From Linepithema humile (taxonomy: Eukaryota; Arthropoda; Insecta; Hymenoptera; Formicidae), in contig NC_090132.1 of NCBI RefSeq assembly GCF_040581485.1, positions 4,599,001 to 4,663,000 of the forward strand: a stretch of 64,000 bases of DNA, read 5' to 3'. The notes beneath the pieces were generated by a model. That model worked only from the letters and a program-made list of their open reading frames with translations. It was not told the DNA's origin and did not search any database. Both the position numbers and the translations under genes were made by a program. Positions 39,983 through 52,822 of this stretch are shown in pieces. Within the stretch, counting starts at the first letter, position 1. Each line of letters starts with the position of its first letter.

Positions 39983-41575
39983 GAAAAAGTGATATCATGA
40001 TAAGTCATATCCTTTTACCATATATAGATTGTTATAAGCGTTTTATCTGCTTATCTGCTTCATCTCACTTTACACTTCGTGATTAAATGCAAATTAAACG
40101 CAGTGTTTCTTCTTAAGTCTTATTTATTAAAACTTGCATTTCAGCTTGTAACTATATTCAATCATGCATATTTCCCTCGAGCCAATCTATCAATAAAATT
40201 TAAAAAGATTAGAAAAATATAGTAAAATTTTATAAAACAGTATACGTAACATATTCACTGTTCTACTTGTATCTTTATATTTTAAAAAATATAAAGATTT
40301 ATCAAGTTTTGATTTATTTAAAAAATAATTAATAATTAATCAAAACTTAGTGTTTCAAATTCGTAAAATCACAGTATCCTTCAATATTCGATCGAAAATT
40401 AGAATCGGATTGCGATTTCTCATTTTTAAGGTTATGTTACTGTTACTTTGCGCGACAAATTTTATCACACAGTAATAAGCGTAATATATATATAGATATG
40501 TATATATATATACATATATATATATATACTTTATTCCATTTGATATTACTTTGTCACTCTCACACTATACAACAGTAAGTAGTTCTCGCTCATACTTTGT
40601 AGGTTTTGCGAATTGTTGCGAATAACTCTGCCAATTTCTACATGACACGTTATCGAATTGTTGAGCAGTCGTGCAAATTGTGCCGTGTTGCATTTTATGT
40701 TCATATGGTGAGACGCACGCGTACGTGATCAACGAAACCTGTAAATTCGTGTAAATTCACATCTTTTCAATGATCTTTTGTTCAATTTTTACTTATTACT
40801 ATTAACAAATAAATTGATTTCGCCCATTGAGAAAAATAACCAACTTTTCTTATCGTGCTCAAAGAGGAGATAAAACTGCTCCTGTTTACATGTGCAAAGT
40901 TGCTGAAATTTGCAAAAGAAGTAGCTATAAATCTCTTTAGCTATAAATAAATGATTCCTTGCAAATAATTCATCCGTATTTAAAGTTATTGTTCACATTT
41001 ATCAAGTGATTGTTTTCATTTGCACATATTTGCGGCATTACGGATTACAGTGATAATAAACATTCTTATAAATATATCTGAATATGACGCATACATGTGA
41101 CGTGAGTAATATATATAGAAATGCATGACGATGAATTGCCGTAAAATATTTCGGTTTTAGTGAAATATACATATGACACATATATACTCATGCAAATGTG
41201 CTGACATTTAACGTTTACATTTTACGTTTAAAGTTTGCGCGGTTTGTCACTTGCGATAATTCACTTCGATTATCGAAATCGCGCCAAATACTCGCGGTCC
41301 GTGTGGCACTGTTCAAGACAAACTACGCGAACGGAGCGAAGACGTTTCGTTTTTGAACCTCGTAAGGATAACAAGAAAATAAAACGCCGGCAGTGCGAAA
41401 AATCGAAAGTTCTTCACCAACACATATTTACCGCCACACGTCATCGGAATATTCTTTTCCACGATTTCAGGATGTGTAATGTTATCACATGGTGAAGACA
41501 GCTTGCGAATGTCAACGATCAATAGCATCGCGAAAATGATTTGGTGACTCATATGTCAAAAGTTTCGCATGAACC
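39983..41575. promoter_or_regulatory. Divergent intergenic region between RSPRY1 and highwire
   Basis: The two start codons are 1,770 bases apart on opposite strands with no other gene between. This region must hold both promoters and both 5' leaders. It is AT-rich in the middle, with a TA/ATAC-type alternating tract at 40482-40530, and becomes CpG-richer from about 41230 toward the highwire ATG. Core elements could not be assigned with confidence. Confidence 0.6.
40482..40530. repeat. Alternating TA/ATAC low-complexity tract
   Basis: About 50 bases of TA dinucleotides with a few G and C interruptions, in the RSPRY1-highwire intergenic region. Confidence 0.9.
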
Positions 41576-44500
41576 ATGGTGTCGGGGGATAACGAGAGGC
41601 TACTGCCCGAACCCGAAAATTACGCCAAGTGTTTTTACGATCTCTTCAAGAACGTCGCTGAGGCGCAAAGGTGCGACAAAAGTGTGGCATATAACCTCTT
41701 TCACGATTTGTTTACTCGACGCTGTCGGCGGTGACTTCACCGCTAATCAATTTCTGCTGTACCGGTTTACAATTCAGCGGAAAAAATAATTCGGCTTCTG
41801 ATTAAATAAAATTTTTAATTTAAATCTAACGGCGTTAATTAAATACGGGTCATGATGTATTTTATCGGCTTAAAACGTAACCTTAAATTTTTTGTTTATT
41901 AATCATTAATTTCCTTATTTATTCTTAATTTCGATATTTTAAATGTTTTTCATTAATCTCTTTACTATAAATTATCTTACTGTTTCATTATTTTGTACAT
42001 AACATATTGAAATTTTCACATAATTCATAATAAAACAAATAATTTTATTATATTTACAATATTTATAATAAATTGTGATTATATTTATAATAAAATTATA
42101 TAATTATTGCTATAGTATAGATAAAATACATTTTGACATTTGTGATATATATATAAATAGATTTAACAAATTGATTAAATACGGATGTTATAATAATATT
42201 TTTTCTAGAAGCAAGGGAGAATGGAGGAAGTGTAAAAAAAATAAAACCATTCGTAAACGAGACAAGAAAAAGGTATTATTCATTATAATAATGTTTTTAT
42301 TTTTTAGTGAAATATATTTTGACATTTCTCATGTATGTGCAGATTGGAGAATTAAACGGAGAATTAAATTATAATAATCCACCTGAGATAGAAACATCTT
42401 GTAATGCCTCAGCATTTGCCGTGTTTGCTAGTGTGAGAAATGCTATTTTAGAAAAATATGCAAAATTGTCGAGTGAGGTTTATAGAGCATCAAACTGTAA
42501 TTCTCCACCGCCCGAGCTTAGCGATACTATAGATACAGAAAGTGATGATGAAGATAGGATATCAACTATACAAAATTTACCAAAGGTGAAAGCAGTTCAT
42601 AATAGTGTACTTTTATTTGTTATATACTTGTGCTCATGTACTCATGTATGTGTATTATATATAACTAAAACAAATCTTTTTCTTAATAAAGATTGTAGGT
42701 ATCGGTTTAAGAAGCGTTTTCACATTGATGCGAGAAAGTAGAACAGTTGATCCAATTTTATGTACAAAAGCATTGTCGGCTTTATTGGATGTTTTGCAAG
42801 GGCAACTACCTGAAGGCCTTAAATCCGAACCAGATGATGTCATTGGTTTGTATCTTTGAGTTATCATTCTTTGTAAGCACAATTCACAAATTATGTATCT
42901 TAATAATATACTTTTTTAGATCCATTATTCGATCTGTTACTGGATCTTGCGACATCTCATGGTCCTGAGTCAGCTGCTGCCAATGATGGCAGTCACTTGA
43001 CAGCTGTTGCTTGCGCGTGTTTGTTGAGTCTTGTTGTGGTCAGAGGAGATACTGGACGATTGTTGGCAGCAATAGCGGCTTTGCTCATGTCTCCAAGAGC
43101 ATTAGCAGTACAAAATATTCAGGTACTTTCGCACAAATGGTGTATATAATCTATCACTGCTTTGCATGTGATAAATTACAGTATATTATAAAATGTAATT
43201 CTGTATTGTAGATGCCATGTGTGTTAACGTCTCTGCAGAGAAGTATTCACGCTGTTTTATTAGGTAAACTCGTTAGACCAGATTGGATTACATATGGAGT
43301 TCCTAAATGTTCCAAGATATATACTTCTACGCTTAAGTTACCAAATGAAATGAACAATATGGTGCTGAATGAGCGCAGCTTTGTAAGCGATGGAAAGTAC
43401 TTATATTTGCACACATCTCGTGGATTATTGAAAATTGGAAGCGGCCACGGTGGTACAATATGGGGGCATATATACGTACATAAGGCAGATTTTTATCCAA
43501 CAGAAATAGGATGGCTCGGCTATGCTAATGTTAGTTGCATATATTTGTGATTATACGATAGTAAATAATTTGTCACTTATACCAAGTTCTTGCAGAATTC
43601 ATTATATTTCAAATGTGCACCGAGAAAGCAGAGTGAATTATTAATTATCAATGCAGAAACGCTTATAGTGACAGGAATTGCTGTATTAGAGGGAAAAGAT
43701 TGGTCATCCTCTGTCATGTTCTCCGATGGCGAAAATTTAGGAATGATAACGGCGGGAAAAGATGTAAGTTTGTAATTGTGTATAAATATTTTTATTTAAA
43801 ATATTTATAGAATTAATTCTCTCATCTTTTCTTAATAGGATGGCTTTGTGGTGCGTACAATAAATACATTGAGTAATCCTGTAACAGTTGCTTCTGAACT
43901 GCCACTGAAATTGGCAAGGAAATGTGTAGATATATTCGGATATGCGTCATTTGATGAAGAACAAGCGATACATACTTTAAATCCAGGATGTGACGACGAA
44001 ATTGCAATGGTTACGGCAGGAAAAGAATTTGGTTTACTTAAAACAGTATCTGGAAAAGTAAGTATATGTGAGAAATATTTTTAACAATTTTTTAATTGCT
44101 CAATTTGATATATGTTATATAATATATCTAGTTTATTTTATTTTATATATAAATCTGTACTATTTATAGTTGTTGTATAGCGGAAAAGGAACTTGCCTAG
44201 GAATGAAGAGCAATACAAGGCCTAATAGGTGGCTGGAACTTACCTTTGGCAAAGGTCCGAGGATTGCGCATTTCGCGGCAGGTCACGATGGTCAACATGT
44301 TATTATGGTAATGGAGGATGGCTCTGTATTATTTGCCGGTACCGCTAGACGTGGGGAAGATGGAGATAGTAGTAAGTTTACTGTGGATAATAGCTATTTT
44401 TTAATTTATAACAACAAAAATAATACAAATTATTTATCTTATTCTAGATAAAGCTCGTAGGCAACCAAAACCTGTGAAACCAAAGAAAATGGCGAAAGTG

Positions 44501-47500
44501 GAAGGTCAGTTTATCGTAGATGCCGCGTGCAATAATGGATCTACTGCTTTAGTGACGAAAGACGGCTCTCTGTTAATGTTCGGCAAGGATACATTACATA
44601 GTGATCCAGTGACAGGATTAGTTACCGATTTAAGGGACGTGCTTATAGTTCGCGTGTCATTAGGAAAGGCTCATGCCGCTGCTTTAACCAATAAAGGGCA
44701 TTTGTACACATTCGGCATCAATAATAAAGGACAGTGCGGTCGTGATTCTGCTACAGTGCATACCGTGAATAAAGAGATGGCTGTAGTTGCGATGGAAATG
44801 GGCACAGGAGAGGACGAACTGATAATAGCGGAAGAGGAGAGTGTGGATCCCGTGGAAGATTGGGAGGAAACGAGAGGAATGTGTCCGCCGGGGCAACATC
44901 AGTGGAGGCATCGCGTTTGCATGGTTTGCACGATATGCAGAGAATGCACTGGCTATAGTATATCGTGTTTGAGTAGTATACGTCCCGATCGGAATCCTGG
45001 CCAGGAGTGCGGCTGCGGCGAAGGAGACAGCGGATGCGCCGAGTGCGGATGCTGTCGCACCTGTGCGAGAAAGAGTTGCAGCAACGGTATATCGGGCTCC
45101 AACTTCCGAGAGTACCTGCAAAGACGACTGGGCGAAATAAAGCAGCGGCAAAGGAGCAAGGCAGGGCCAAGTGTCACTACTGTCAAATATGGAGTGAAGA
45201 TCAAAGGGGTGAACAATCAACGCGTGGCCGGCCCCAGTATCTCGCAGAAGGGATTTCCGGAAAAAGTGGCATTAGGATTGGGCGGTAATCTTGCGGCCGA
45301 AGAAGCCGTTGGCGGCAGCGACGTGGAGAGAGGAGACGCGGCGAGGATCGCTAGTATATCACCGGCCAGAGTTCCCATACCTAGCGAAAGTCCCGTGATT
45401 CAAGTGTCCTGCGGTTTGCATCACACGGTATTACTTTTGCAAAACGGAGAAGTGTATACATTCGGTAGTAATATATACGGCCAGCTAGGCGTCGGGGATT
45501 TAGTGACGCACGCGGGACCGGTTCAAGTTAAATTACCGACCATTGCCACTCAGGTGGCCGCGGGGAGCAATCATACCGTCGTACTCACGTCAAAGGGCGA
45601 AGTGTATACGTTTGGCGCGTATCAGAAGGGACAACTTGGTATGAATTGGTGGAACGGTCAGAACGAATCTACGAACACCTCCCAAGCGAACCGTCGTGCC
45701 GATCGATCGCAACCGTGGCACAGTTTTCCGAATGTGGTTCCGAACATCGGACCGCGATGGGGCAGACGAGCGACGTGGATCGGCGCCGCTGGTGATCAAA
45801 CTTACGTTAAGATAGACGAAATAAATTCCATCAGTTTAACGAGAAGCACCGTTATGGCAAACAAGAATTGCATCATTTTAATACCGCATCAGAACGAGCA
45901 CGCAAATTCTTTTAAAAGTCTAGTGATAAGCAAACGTGACGGAACGTGCAACAGTTACAGCGGCGCGGATCAGGTCGACTTCAGCAATTGCGCAGCGTGT
46001 TTGGATCCTCTCTACAATGTTATCTGGACATTCAATTCAGCGAATAATGAGATAAGCTTGTACAATATAATATCAACGGAAGCTCGGACGATACCCGGTT
46101 TAGAAGCTTCCATACTCAATCCAGGCCTGGCGCTTCCGGTTGTCCCAACTTGCTTCGTGACTCGTTCTCAAGCCGCGATGCATTTATTAGCTTGTTTGGA
46201 CACCTTGACGCAGGCTCAAGATGAAAATCTATCGATAGTCGAAGAGAACGAATGCAATCCATCGACGCACGGCAAGGTCTACAGTCGCGAAGACTTTGCC
46301 ACCGTCAGCAGGTTTGAGAGTCACGGCGGAGGATGGGGCTATTCCGCTCATTCGATCGAAGCGATTCGATTTATGCCCGACACGGACATTTTGTTGGGAG
46401 GATATGGATTGTTCGGTGGCCGCGGTGAATACACCGCAAAGATAAAGCTCTTCGACATCGGGATCGATGGCGGGGACCAAGAGAACGACGGAGAACTTCT
46501 CGCGGAAACGGAAGAGATCCCGTACGAATGTGGACCGAGGCAGAAGTATTCGATTCTGTTTGATGAGCCTATTTCTCTGCAAGCGAACAGGTGGTACGTA
46601 GCGTGGGCCAAAGTCGGTGGACCGTCCAGCGATTGCGGCTCCGGCGGGCAAGGAATGGTCACGGCCGAAGATCAGGTGATGTTTTACTTTAAATCTTCTA
46701 AAAGATCCAACAATGGTACCGACGTCAACGCCGGTCAGATTCCGCAATTATTGTACCGCGTGATCACACCTGAAAATCAGACGTCGAACAGGCAGCGAGA
46801 CCAAATTGAGCCGGTTTACGTGCTAAAGAGGGAATTCAGTAGGACCGTGACGAAGGAGTGCTTCCAATCCTTGATATCTCTTCTTCAGTGGAGCTGGAAC
46901 ACGTTGAAAGCGGCACTGGCCGACGCGGCCGTTCATATCGCGTCGTCGACTCACGCGATGCTCGAGATGGAACGGCTGGTTTACATAAGTAAAGCTAGTT
47001 TAAGATTGCTCAGAACGTATACCAATGAAATTTATCCTAATCACATCATAAAAAAGACACCGCCCGAATCGGTGCGTCTGGCGGAATGCATAGGCGAAGT
47101 GCGGGCGTTGTTGCGCCAAATTCTGTCTGATTCTTTGCCGATCACTCTGAAAAGCAAAGGAAAGACACGCTCTAATAAAAGTTCCGGCAGTACTTTGGGA
47201 AACAAGATGACCAACAGCATACTGGACGAATGCCACAAGACGTTCGTAGCTTGTTATCATGCTTTTTATCCCACCGCGTATCTGAAATGGACATCCTTGT
47301 GTGAGTTGTTATCGGAAATCGATAAGGAACAAGGTACAACCACAAAGGACCGTCTTCTTTCCGCCGTTCTGGCTTCGTTGTGCAATTCTGCAATACGACT
47401 CAGATGTACGTTTCCTATACTGAGCAATATCATGGAAAGCAGCGACAGTGTGAAACGACAGCTCAGTCCATCCGACAATGCTGGTCTTCTTATGATGAAC

Positions 47501-49920
47501 TCCACGGAAACTCATCAGTATCCGATTTTGGTGGAACAGATCAGTTACAAGTCGCAAGTGGAGAGCTCTGGCAAGGAGATCTTGAATTGGTCGTTTCGCG
47601 AGGTGCTCGACAGATTATTGGATCTAATATTGATACCGATCAAGAGGAACCTTTGTAGAGAAAAGACTCATTCACTGTCCGAATTGGTTCTTCATTGCTG
47701 TTATTTGCTGGCACGAGTTATCGCCGAATTGGCTGCGCAATCGAGCGGAAACGAGGACGAGCTACAGGCAGCATGCGGCAGACTCATGTATACGACGCCT
47801 TCGAGATTCACAAGGACAAATCAATCGAGATCGTGGAACACGGGTAACGGTTCTCCGGATGCTATTTGCTTTTCCGTCGACAGACCAGGCATACTTATAG
47901 CCGGTGTCGGTATCTACGGAGGCGCAGGAATATATGACTATGAATTGGAATTGTTGGATGATGTGAGTAATGTATTTACATTTCTATAAATTTGAATTCT
48001 ACAGTGCTAATTTTTTTTTTTTTGCAGCAAAATAATACCGGTAACGATCCGTCGCATACTCAGCGCTGGAGCAGCTTGGACTTTACGAGAGGATCTTTCG
48101 GACCAGATGATTGTATCAATGATGTGGTAGAATTGAAATTTGACAAACCAGTGCTTATAAAAGAGAATGTTAAGTATGCCATTAGATTGCGAAATCGTGG
48201 AGGACGTACCAGTAACGGCGACGGCGGCTTAAGCGTTGTGAAAGGAGCAGATGGCACGACGTTTACCTTTACGGCTTGTTCCCTAAGTTTTAATGGTGCG
48301 TTGAAAATTTGCACGTACTTGAGGAAGATATTATGCAGATATATGGATATTAATGTGCCATGTTGTTGCAGGTACAACGCAAACTAGAGGACAAATACCG
48401 CATATTTTATACTATTCGAATCCACAAGATTCCGACGGGCAACACACGAATAAAGCCATGGCGGAAGTGCAAGCGAGAAAGTGTACACTTGCCATGACCG
48501 CAACAATCATTCAGCGATCGAACGAGATTTTCTCCCTGGCGCGAGAAAGAGCTGAAGAAGTAATAGCGAATGAAGTTCTCGGTAACGCGACTTTTGTAAC
48601 AACTCTCCTGCCGCTAGTGATGGCTCATATTAGTCCTCTAGCTACTTCAGATCCCAGAGTAAGTGATTCTGAACATTTCTTAAAATTATTTTAGATGGCA
48701 GCAGTATTTTTAATATCAAAATTGTTTTTATTTCTTTCAGAGCAGCGTACAAATACTCACTCTGATACAGGAGATGTTACCGCACGTCGCTGCTTTGAAC
48801 TTATTGTCTGCGATGGGAACTTCTCAAATATCTCAAGATAGTGAAACTCAATCACACTTTGCTCCTCCAATTACTACTAGTCATCATTATACTTGGTTAG
48901 AAAGCGAACATCCTTATAAACCCGCGACAGTGTCGTATTACAAAGTCACTTTTCCGGAAACGGTGAAGTGGCTAACTGTTGAATTTACTCCGGAGTGCGG
49001 AACGTCGCAACCAGAGGACTATCTACAACTTTATATACCAAATATAATTTCCAACTCCTCCGCTGGGTAAATATATAATATTTTCGTACATAATATATTG
49101 CATATGCATATCTTATACCTAGATTTTTACCTTTACAGGACAGCTCTGAATACTTTAAGTGAAGATGCTCCTCTATATTGGCCGGTATTGCATAAATTGA
49201 GCAATGTTCAGAGTCAATGGCCACAAAATGCTGTTGTATTATCAGGTAAATATCAGGTATTAGCGAAAAATAGATAATATTATATAATTGCACAAAATAC
49301 GCTCAGTAAATTGTTTGCTCTTGTTTAGGAAATGAAGTGATATTTTCTCTGGAAACCGCGTCTGATTATATGAAGAATGAAAGTTCCATCACGTACGGTT
49401 TCAAATGCTTGGTTATTGGTTACGATTGGATAACGTCTGGCCATGGTCTGAAAAATTTGGAAATTGAGTTGTCCTTCCTCGGAGGAGCGTGCGCTGCAAG
49501 TCTCATGAAGAAAAATTTATCGTTACCTCCAGTATCCTGTAAGTACAACACTTCTTTCATTTTATATTAATAAACCAATAAATATGAATATGTTCATGAA
49601 TGCTAGTATGTTTTAAAATATTTCAAACGTTACTGTGAGACGGTAAGTTCTTCTAGTTTGCGAGAAGATATCTCAAGAAGATTCCTTGTTATTTCAATCG
49701 TGTAAAAAATAATAATTTCTTAGATTAATTTGATGCTATAATACTATGGTATTATAATGACATCATTATTTTTAGCGGAAGAAGTTGAAGAAGACTTGGA
49801 ATCGATGCAGGAAACAGCAAAGAGGATTTTCTCCGTACATTCGGCATTACTTGGACGAGGATTTGCACTCGCGTCGTCTCCTACCGTTTCACAGGCTCTC
49901 GACGGCGTGCTTCCGTACAG
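41576..49920 (+). CDS. hiw: Highwire/MYCBP2 PHR-family E3 ubiquitin ligase, N-terminal part
   Basis: Sixteen exons join in phase: 41576-41670, 42209-42272, 42343-42585, 42692-42845, 42920-43122, 43212-43529, 43596-43763, 43839-44057, 44170-44371, 44448-47962, 48028-48295, 48372-48658, 48741-49066, 49139-49245, 49329-49538 and 49776-49920. The 6,524 nt give 2,174 codons plus two bases, under half of the roughly 4,700-5,200 aa usual for the family. The order agrees with MYCBP2: a helical N-terminus (LLDVLQGQLPEGL), RCC1-like repeats (about 515-655 and 870-955, e.g. GEVYTFGSNIYGQLG), a Cys-rich stretch (about 700-768), PHR1 (about 1165-1320, SHGGGWGYSAHS) and PHR2 (about 1675-1830, SWNTGNGSPDAICFS). 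Highwire restrains synaptic growth and controls axon degeneration through ubiquitin targets such as DLK/Wallenda and NMNAT. The last exon ends on donor AG|GTAAGT; the filamin, DOC and RING parts must lie past 64000. The 3,515-nt tenth exon is notably long. Confidence 0.96.
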
Positions 49921-52822
49921 GTAAGTACTCGAAACATCAATTTTACTATTTTAAAATTAAAAAAGAAACTGTATCGATAGAGTATATAACAATTATTATT
50001 ACGATTTATGAGAGAGAGAATATTCTATACATTATATATATCTAGAAAACTTAATGTCTTTTACTTGCAATCAACATATGTAAGACATATGGTTTCTTTT
50101 TTAAAAAATCCAATTGAACCAGTATTTTATTTGTCTGCGTGGCGATAAATTATCTCGAACAAGGCCACAGCAAATAGGTCATAAATACACATAAATATCT
50201 GATGATACTTAATCAATTGCGTGACGTGATACATGAATCGCGTATTTCAGCAATTTAAACGTAAACACATAAAAAAATCATATAATTTTTAAACTCATAG
50301 TGTTTTACGCGATACTACGTTTTTAGTTGATAATTATATAACTGGGTTTTCGTCATTATCTGTAAAATACAGATAACATAAATTAACATTTATTTTCGCG
50401 AATGTATTAAATGATATATAGACTCCTTAATGAAATATATTAGCTAAAGGACTATTAGCACGTGTATCTCCTTGAATGAATCGAACAATCTTAATGCGAT
50501 TAGCAAGTACGTAATTGGTATCATCTTTATTGTATCATCAATCGTTCAATGCGAAACAAATTATACAGTCGGCGGCTGTCGTTATATCACAGTCTCACGA
50601 TAATTATAGCTACATATGACATTACAAACTGATTTTGTTCACCACAACGATATAATTACATCATGTATACACGCATACATACCTGCACATACAGTTTGCA
50701 CATACGCTGCGGCGTATTAGACTCTGATCTTTTGGTACGCGAATGCTAATAAGACCTACCTTGACGAGGTTCAAGGTACCAAGTGTAAGAGGCACAAAAA
50801 GTTTCCGTGGCTTCAATTCGGTTCTTTCATGCGCTTGAGACGTTGCTTATCTCCGTGCTTCGAATGCTTGGGCTTTCTGTTTAATAAATCAACTCTGTCG
50901 TGCGATATATTATAGTTTCCGACAAGTTTTATTTTACTTCTTTTTTTTCGTAATTGGCGAGAAGTATATCTTTCTTTATAATTATCAAAATATTAATTTA
51001 ATGCCGCGAATACGTCTTCTTTAATTGTAGGGAAAGGGATTCAACGTTTATTTATTTTCATCGTTTATAAGGATCTACGGTTAGGTTCGCTCTTAATCAG
51101 GTCTTTTTAAACGGTTTCATTACACGCTGATTAAATGCGTCATAGAATATTGCTACATGACGGGATGTACATTTAAAGTAATTTTCGTTTGATTCTACAA
51201 AATCATCTGTTTCGCTGACATTTTTTCCAGCGTTACATTACTAACATACGGCGGAACGATAATAACATTTTGATTACTAATATTTACTTAAGATTAAATT
51301 TAAATTATAACAGTAACAACAGTTTATTGCCAAGTTCAATAGCAAGCGCATAAATAAATACATCGGCATTAATAGAATAACGAAATGATAAAGGAATTTA
51401 TAGCGCAACGCAAGTAAAAATTAGCTTATCGGATTTCGTTTTTCTCGGCAGTATAGCGACGAATCTACATTTTTGGCGACTTAAATCTAATATTTTTGGA
51501 ACTTCTAAGCAAAAATATACACACATTTGGTTTAAAGCACATAACAAATCCTTAATTATTAACAAGGTTGACGTAAAAGGCACTTTTATGCCAAAAATTA
51601 TATTTTCAAAAATACGACAACATTAATTTTATTTCTATAACGTAAAATTATTATTTACAACAAAATAATTAAAATAAATTTTAAAGTTGGAGAAACAATA
51701 TTGGAGAAAGCGAAGTCGATATATATCGTTAATTTATTAGTAGATTCGCCACTGATAAAAAGTATGGTATTTTATTTTAATACATTGATCTTGCCGGTTT
51801 TTTATTTCCGCCCATTAATGCGTTACATTACTGTGTCAATTTTTTTTTCTATAAAAACGACAATTTTGGAACGATTTTGATATGAAAGCATAGCGAGGAG
51901 GTCCGTTTCTGTTCGTTCACTCGTTTACTCGTTCGAGAGATCAGAATTTTTTCGGAGTGGACCATATGCGAAGTCACTCCAGGAATGGCACAGCTGTTCG
52001 AGCGAGAGCGGTTGTCCTATTTTTTGTTTGGTCCTTCCGTACCGTAATTTTCGCTCGAAACACTCACTAATACGTAATGTCACGTCGATAATTGCGCTAT
52101 CGATCGATGAATTTAAAGCAACGGGAGTGCGAAAGGTCGATTCAATCGTATATCTTACGCAAGACAGCGAGTTTAGGATTTTTTCTACATGAGTTACGCT
52201 CTCTCTTCTGCATTCCAAGTCGCGTCTCGATGGGATCGCTTTATTTTCTACGACACTGGCTCTCTATCTCTTTCTCTCTCCCTTTTTCTCTCTCGAAAGT
52301 TATTTAATAATAACTAATAGAGGCAATTGATTACCCGAATCCGCAGTTCGTTCTGGAAAACTTTAGTCGCCATAGAGGGACGTGGCCGCGTTCGAAAGAG
52401 AAGGCGGTTCGAGGAATGCAAAGCTCGCGCGATGGATAATCAATCGCCTCCCGTGATATGTGAATGGAAGCTTATGAACTGGGTTGTACTAGGAGTGATA
52501 ATAGATTAAACGAAAAAGAGAGAACGGGACACGTTCGGGGTTGCGTACGCTTCGCGTTCTATTATTTTCCAAGCAGCAACGATTTACACGCAGTCTATGT
52601 ACTCGTTCGCGATTAATGTCCGAGAAATTTCTCTATCGCGAGAGAGTTCGTCTCGTGTTCTTTGAATACCGATCGTCACTGTTCTTCATTAGTGCCGGTC
52701 TCGCGCGGCGTCTCTCACAGCTTATACACTCGAAAGCGACTCGACGTTTCCGCCCACTCGAGTTCCTCTTCAACGGGAGCGACGATCGTGGGCCTCCGCG
52801 TCGAGCCGCCCGGGGCGTCTCG
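49921..52822. other. Highwire intron; 3' UTR of the nested gene at its right end
   Basis: No plus-strand exon continuing highwire was found. The DNA is AT-rich to about 51900. The right end must contain the 3' UTR of the minus-strand gene that stops at 52823. A minus-strand AATAAA (plus-strand TTTATT, 52240-52245), about 580 nt past that stop, is a candidate polyadenylation signal. Confidence 0.55.

Noticed and set aside
44684..45220. 178-codon minus-strand open frame over the highwire RCC1/Cys-rich region
   Set aside because: It lies wholly antisense to a highwire exon with clear family matches; its openness follows from that exon's codon use.
46229..46747. 172-codon minus-strand open frame over PHR1
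   Set aside because: Antisense shadow of the PHR1-coding sequence with no splice or start support.
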